Positions 60,484 to 64,000 of a stretch of 64,000 nt of DNA are shown here, one piece after another. The stretch is from Lachnospiraceae bacterium (GTDB taxonomy: Bacteria > Bacillota > Clostridia > Lachnospirales > Lachnospiraceae). The notes beneath the pieces are model-generated. The model had not been told where the DNA came from. It saw nothing but the letters and a program-made list of their open reading frames with translations, and searched no databases. The translations under genes were made by a program, and so were the position numbers. The stretch is from the NCBI GenBank assembly GCA_009911035.1, contig QXWO01000030.1, positions 1-64,000 of the forward strand, given 5' to 3'. The number at the start of each line of letters is the position of its first letter. The first letter of the stretch is position 1.

Positions 60484-60826
60484 AAGAATAAATGAAAAAA
60501 AGACGCATTATATGCTGTTTTCCTGCAATGAATGGAAAGAGTACAGCAGTATGAGATTTCTGGGCGCGACAGACAATCCGGAGACTCTTTATGTAATGAT
60601 CGGCTCATGCATCAGGGCGGATGACATGCTGTATGGATGCGATAATTCCAAAGAGTCATGGAAACACTTTCAGGAAGATTACCATCGTAGCGAAATAAAT
60701 CTGGACCTGCTGCAGTACGGATATGTGGAAACATATGAAGAGTCCGGCATATTAAGCAGGGAATTTGCAGGGGAATTTCCCAAGGCAGCATCTACATGGC
60801 GGGCACTGGGAGGAAAAGCAGGATGA
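60455..60826 (+). CDS. Hypothetical protein
   Basis: 123 aa; ATG 60455 is chosen for GGAGGAG nine bases upstream. Basic N-terminus, then a compact domain (YMLFSCNEWKEYSSMRFLGA ... DDMLYGCDNSKESWKHFQED). Overlaps both neighbours, so clearly part of the operon. Function unknown. Confidence 0.6.
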   Translation: MKSNCRAGSKRINEKKTHYMLFSCNEWKEYSSMRFLGATDNPETLYVMIGSCIRADDMLYGCDNSKESWKHFQEDYHRSEINLDLLQYGYVETYEESGILSREFAGEFPKAASTWRALGGKAG

Positions 60827-61095
60827 ATGACAATGATATTATGGCGCGGCTTATACTTGGAAATGTGGGAGATGAAACAGCACTGAGAAATATCTGTGAA
60901 GCGCATAATCAGTGCATAGACGAACTGGCACAGGAAGAAAAGGATTATATGTATGCCACAAACAATTTCTATTACAGTGCCGAGGAATTTAGCACCATCC
61001 ATAGCGAGGAAACCGATGAGCTGTTCCATGAGCTGCTTGAAGCGGGGACGATTGTTGCTACAAAAGACGGATTTGTGTGGGTAAACTGTGTGTAA
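60823..61095 (+). CDS. Small acidic hypothetical protein
   Basis: 90 aa; ATG 60823 overlaps the upstream stop (ATGA) and has GGGAGG upstream. Acidic and helical (LRNICEAHNQCIDELAQEEK). No family recognised. It precedes ssb by about 90 bp. Confidence 0.6.
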   Translation: MNDNDIMARLILGNVGDETALRNICEAHNQCIDELAQEEKDYMYATNNFYYSAEEFSTIHSEETDELFHELLEAGTIVATKDGFVWVNCV

Positions 61096-61184
61096 ACACC
61101 AGCAGATGAAAATGGCGGAAAGCCTGCCGCATGTTAATCTGTCACAAGATCAGGAAAACAAATAACAGAATGGAGGAAAACACT

Positions 61185-61616
61185 ATGAACAAAGTAATTT
61201 TGATGGGACGCCTCACACGGGATCCCGAAGTACGGTATTCTACAGGGGAGAATGCAATGGCTATCGCCAGATATACGCTTGCGGTAGACCGGAGATTCCA
61301 TCGCGAAGGTGAAGCGGAAGCAGATTTTATATCCTGCGTTGCTTTTGACAAACGGGCAGAGTTTGCGGAAAGGTATTTGCAAAAAGGAACAAAAATCATA
61401 GTCAGCGGCAGGATTACCACGGGGAAATACACCAACAAGGAGGGCCAGACTGTATATACAACCGATGTGATAATAGAAGAATGTGAGTTTGCGGAAAGCA
61501 AGAACGCAAGTGAGAGGAGCCGGCAGGCAGACAATAGCAGTCCGGCATCCGCAGCTTCTGGTGATGGTTTCATGAATATCCCTGACGGGATTGATGAGGA
61601 ACTTCCGTTCAACTAG
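61185..61616 (+). CDS. ssb: Single-stranded DNA-binding protein
   Basis: 143 aa; ATG 61185 after TGGAGGAAA. Typical OB fold: MNKVILMGRLTRDPEVRYST, FISCVAFDKRAEFAERYLQKG and VYTTDVIIEECEF, then a short linker and the acidic tip DEELPFN that recruits partner proteins. Shorter than host SSBs, as usual for element copies. It would protect ssDNA during transfer or replication of the element, alongside the Rad52-like and helicase proteins. Confidence 0.93.
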   Translation: MNKVILMGRLTRDPEVRYSTGENAMAIARYTLAVDRRFHREGEAEADFISCVAFDKRAEFAERYLQKGTKIIVSGRITTGKYTNKEGQTVYTTDVIIEECEFAESKNASERSRQADNSSPASAASGDGFMNIPDGIDEELPFN

Positions 61617-61736
61617 GGATCACACTTTGGGTAGTTCTAATTCCCCAAATTTAAAGCAGGCTAAAAAACTAAATATGAAATATGGAAAGCGTATCTTAAT
61701 AAAGACGCTCTTTCTTATATTAATTTTATCTATGAA

Positions 61737-61776
61737 AAAAGGAGGTGGCAGCGTAAAAGCTGCCTGTTTTTGTATG
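61737..61776 (+). promoter_or_regulatory. Ribosome site separated from its start by a terminator hairpin
   Basis: AAAGGAGG (about 61738-61745) is followed by the hairpin GGCAGC-GTAAAA-GCTGCC (61747-61764), then TGTTTTTG and ATG 61774. The linear gap is too long for initiation, but folding the hairpin would bring site and start to about ten bases. The hairpin plus T-run can also act as an intrinsic terminator. Confidence 0.5.
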
Positions 61777-62325
61777 AACAAACAGAGAATTTTTTTTGAT
61801 CTGGACGGAGTGCTTGCGGTCTGGCAGGATGTGCCGCAGGAACACCTAACCCAGAAGGGGTATTTTTCCAGCATTCCCATACAGGAAAACGTCGTGGCAG
61901 CTTTCAGATTATTGGAACAGCTTCCCGATATTGAGCTGTATATTTTATCCTGCGTATTTCAGGACAGTCATTCTGAGTCGGATAAAAAAGCATGGGTAAA
62001 AGAGCATCTTCATCTGCCGGAGGAGAGGCAGATATACTGTCCCTGTGGGGGCAGAAAGGAGCACGCGCTGGAAAAGATTGGCGGAATACGCCCATCAGAT
62101 GTGTTGATTGATGATTATACGGAAAATCTGCGGTACTGGGCCGGCATACCTATAAAATTTTACAATGGGATCAACGGAACGAAAGGGACATGGCAGGGCA
62201 ACGGAGTATATTTTGTCATGCAGCCGGAAACCATAGCCAAGCAGATTTACGAGCTGGCGGTTATTCAGCCCTACAGCATTCTGCAAAGGATTGCCTGTTG
62301 GAATGCTGTATTTCCTGCTTATTGA
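61774..62325 (+). CDS. HAD-family 5'-nucleotidase-like phosphatase
   Basis: 183 aa from ATG 61774; the longer frame begins inside ssb and crosses the hairpin. HAD motif I is IFFDLDGVLAVW (D9, D11), a lysine follows in SESDKKAWVKEHL, and motif IV is VLIDDYTENL. The layout matches 5'(3')-deoxyribonucleotidase-like proteins found on phages and elements. Likely removes phosphate from a nucleotide; substrate not certain. Followed by a weak terminator with T10 (about 62329-62375). Confidence 0.75.
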   Translation: MNKQRIFFDLDGVLAVWQDVPQEHLTQKGYFSSIPIQENVVAAFRLLEQLPDIELYILSCVFQDSHSESDKKAWVKEHLHLPEERQIYCPCGGRKEHALEKIGGIRPSDVLIDDYTENLRYWAGIPIKFYNGINGTKGTWQGNGVYFVMQPETIAKQIYELAVIQPYSILQRIACWNAVFPAY

Positions 62326-62374
62326 AGGGCATTGCACAAAACTTTTGTTTTCTCTATGTAAATGCTTTTTTTTT

Positions 62375-62413
62375 TGATATAATAATAAATATGGCAGGCG
62401 ACCTGTACAGGTC
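62375..62413 (+). promoter_or_regulatory. Promoter with palindromic operator
   Basis: Extended -10 TGATATAAT (62375-62383) with no good -35. A perfect 14-bp palindrome GACCTGTACAGGTC (62400-62413) sits at or just after the expected transcript start, suited to a repressor. Confidence 0.5.
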
Positions 62414-62468
62414 ATTCATCATATATGGTAAATGAACTTTTGTGCAGGCAGAAAGGAGAGGATTTGCG

Positions 62469-63821
62469 ATGTACCTGAAGCGGAAAGCATATGAAGAGCT
62501 GACGGCCTGGAAAAAACGTCCGGACCATTCCACGCTGGAAGTATCTGGTGCAAGGCAGGTAGGTAAAACCTATATTGTAAACCGATTTGCAGATGAACAG
62601 TACAGCCAAAAGATATACATAAATCTGCTGGATCTTTCCGGGGAACTTTTTTTGGTGCAGTACCGGGAATTGTGGCAGGAAATGAAATCAGGGAAAAGAT
62701 ACCAGAATCCAATATATGAACTGATTAAAAGGTATCAGCCTGATTTTGAGGATTCAGAGGACACAATTGTTATTATTGACGAAATTCAGGAATCGGCAGA
62801 CATTTACAACCGCATCCGGGAATTCACGCGCACGCTGAAATGCGATTTCATCATTACAGGGAGTTATTTGGGAAGAGTTTTGAAACAGGAATTTAAGTAT
62901 TCTTCCGGTGACTTGGATTACCTTGAAATCTGCACGCTTGGATTTGAGGAATTTCTGACAGCCCTTAACCGCATCGATCTGTATGAGAAGATGAGTCTGT
63001 GCGGAGAAAGTGATGCAGAAACCTATCAGGAGCTGCAGAAATTATATAATGATTACTGCATGATTGGCGGGTATCCGAGTGTTGTCCTGAAATACCTGAA
63101 AAATGCGCCCCTGCAGGACTGCCAGGCTGAACTGCTTAAAATCATCCGCCTTTTTACCAATGAGAGCAGAAGGTACTTCGAGGACATATTGGACGCTGCT
63201 GTTTATGAAAACATCTTCTCTGGTGTTGCCCGCATTCTGGCCAAAGAGAAGAAAGGCTTTGACGCGGACAGCTTCAGCGAGGAACTGCAGGGCATTGTTG
63301 TGAAGGATTACTCCAGCAATATAACCAAGGCAACGATAAACAGGGCAATCGACTGGCTTTACAGTTCCGGGATCATAGGGTTTGCCGGCAAGCTGCCTGA
63401 ATGCAACATTTTGGATTTTAAGGCAAAGGCAAGATGCTTTTTCTTAGACATCGGGCTTGCAAACTATTTTCTGATAAAGGCAGGCGTCCCAAAAGCCACG
63501 GTATCCGGTATTATAAATGAAAATTTTGTTTACCTTGATCTGAGGCGCCGGATTGCACACCCGAGCGAAATCGCACTGGAAACCCCCGCTTTTGCAACCC
63601 TGGGTAACGGTGAGATTGACTTTTATGTAAAAGAACTGGCATCGGAAAGGACATATGCGGTCGAAGTTAAATCCGGAAAAAACAGCGGAAAGACTGCAGC
63701 GGAAGCTTTGGAAAAGAAGAAAGCCGACTACGTGCTGTATGCAAAAGGAAATACCTGCGGCGGAAAAGCTGATAACACAATCACGATTCCGATTTACGGA
63801 ATCTCAAAGTTTAAGTTTTAA
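62469..63821 (+). CDS. AAA ATPase with DUF4143 domain
   Basis: 450 aa from ATG 62469 with AAAGGAGAGG upstream. Walker A GARQVGKT (27-34), Walker B TIVIIDEIQES, sensor TGSYLGRVL, then the DUF4143 C-terminus with AVEVKSGKNSGKTA, a PD-(D/E)xK-like core. Such ATPases are common, often mobile, and of uncertain function; some have been suggested to act in defence or addiction. It has its own promoter and operator and is probably a separate cargo unit. Confidence 0.8.
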   Translation: MYLKRKAYEELTAWKKRPDHSTLEVSGARQVGKTYIVNRFADEQYSQKIYINLLDLSGELFLVQYRELWQEMKSGKRYQNPIYELIKRYQPDFEDSEDTIVIIDEIQESADIYNRIREFTRTLKCDFIITGSYLGRVLKQEFKYSSGDLDYLEICTLGFEEFLTALNRIDLYEKMSLCGESDAETYQELQKLYNDYCMIGGYPSVVLKYLKNAPLQDCQAELLKIIRLFTNESRRYFEDILDAAVYENIFSGVARILAKEKKGFDADSFSEELQGIVVKDYSSNITKATINRAIDWLYSSGIIGFAGKLPECNILDFKAKARCFFLDIGLANYFLIKAGVPKATVSGIINENFVYLDLRRRIAHPSEIALETPAFATLGNGEIDFYVKELASERTYAVEVKSGKNSGKTAAEALEKKKADYVLYAKGNTCGGKADNTITIPIYGISKFKF

Positions 63822-63843
63822 ATAATATAATAAGGAAGGAAAG

Positions 63844-63880
63844 CTGCTTGTGACTATCATAGTCAATGAGCAGTTTTTTA
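63844..63880 (+). terminator. Terminator just before the last ribosome site
   Basis: Stem CTGCTTGTGACTAT / ATAGTCAATGAGCAG (with small bulges) and T7, then TTTGGAGG and the start at 63894. Again a terminator abuts a ribosome site between co-directional genes. Confidence 0.7.
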
Positions 63881-63893
63881 TTTGGAGGTAAAT

Positions 63894-64000
63894 ATGGACG
63901 AGATAAGAACCAGCAGTAAAGAATTGGAAATGACAGACGCTATGGTGCGTCAACAGGATCTGATAGATAATGCGACTTATGATGTATGCTGCAGCTATCT
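63894..64000 (+). CDS. Unknown protein (partial, cut by window end)
   Basis: ATG 63894 follows TTTGGAGG. Only 35 codons are visible: MDEIRTSSKELEMTDAMVRQ and on to DVCCSYL. Too short to assign. Confidence 0.55.
   Translation, partial: MDEIRTSSKELEMTDAMVRQQDLIDNATYDVCCSY

Noticed and set aside
1-64000. CRISPR array, rRNA, relaxase, integrase or type IV coupling protein
   Set aside because: No regularly spaced repeats and no protein with the needed motifs were seen; mobility is inferred only from the Tad, SSB, HolA-like and Rad52-like content.

Overview
The window looks like a slice of a large integrative/conjugative or plasmid-like element from a Firmicute, most likely a Lachnospiraceae-type gut Clostridium. 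The basis is moderate-to-low GC, strong AGGAGG ribosome sites, frequent TTG/GTG starts, agr-type peptide signalling, and a reduced Tad pilus locus with a cold-shock gene behind it. No integrase, relaxase, rRNA or CRISPR array is visible, and both ends cut through genes.

Layout. 1-249: a partial winged-helix gene on the minus strand with a repeat-rich upstream region. 1142-3409: a phage-tail-type lysozyme and a lipoprotein. 3684-14529: one long plus-strand operon encoding a Rad52-like annealing protein, a PP-loop (PAPS-reductase-like) protein, a PRTRC-B-like protein, a fusion of four ubiquitin-like repeats to a JAMM peptidase, a ThiF/E1-like enzyme, two paralogous unknowns, a fusion of a Cas4-like Fe-S nuclease to a UvrD helicase, and a HolA-like clamp-loader subunit. 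14601-14987: a small minus-strand gene with a RNA-polymerase alpha-CTD-like end, divergent from a second operon (15470-21034) of unknown proteins with a structured, terminator-rich leader. 21614-24697: a minus-strand signalling operon (XRE regulator, LytTR regulator, histidine kinase, AgrB-like protease) that switches from GC-rich to AT-rich at its last gene. 24968-26488: a dead IS4/IS231-like insertion sequence. 26926-31620: a very AT-rich cargo operon (two glycosyltransferases and two radical SAM proteins).

31887-33761 is an unknown 624-aa protein. 34064-35451 begins a pilus-related operon that is interrupted by about 4.7 kb of decayed accessory genes (35508-40240), bracketed by a ~420-bp duplication. 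41115-50488 is the Tad-like assembly locus (pilin, prepilin peptidase, CpaB, CpaE-like ATPase, TadA, TadB, TadC, pseudopilins, a secreted Trp-rich protein), ending with a cold-shock protein and a 29-aa membrane peptide. 50911-58625 is a complete agr quorum-sensing locus (agrA, agrC, agrD, agrB) with flanking secreted or membrane proteins. 59098-62325 holds small unknowns, SSB and a HAD phosphatase; 62469-63821 is an AAA/DUF4143 ATPase.

Two regulatory layers are visible in the DNA. (i) Four operons (starting near 249 minus, 3684, 41115 and 59098) share one leader: a sigma-A promoter, then a CCTG-GNRA-CAGG hairpin (consensus AATTCCTGGRRACAGGT), then a strong intrinsic terminator, then the first ribosome site. 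Further terminators lie between genes inside operons. This fits processive antitermination by an RNA-hairpin-recognising factor encoded elsewhere. (ii) Five promoters (863, 35509, 50649, 55095, 55926) carry tandem TTGTACATY-type boxes exactly 20 bp apart, with the -35 box 21 bp from the second box in the four that have a clear core promoter. They read as the regulon of the local AgrA and would place the lysozyme and several secreted or membrane proteins under quorum control.
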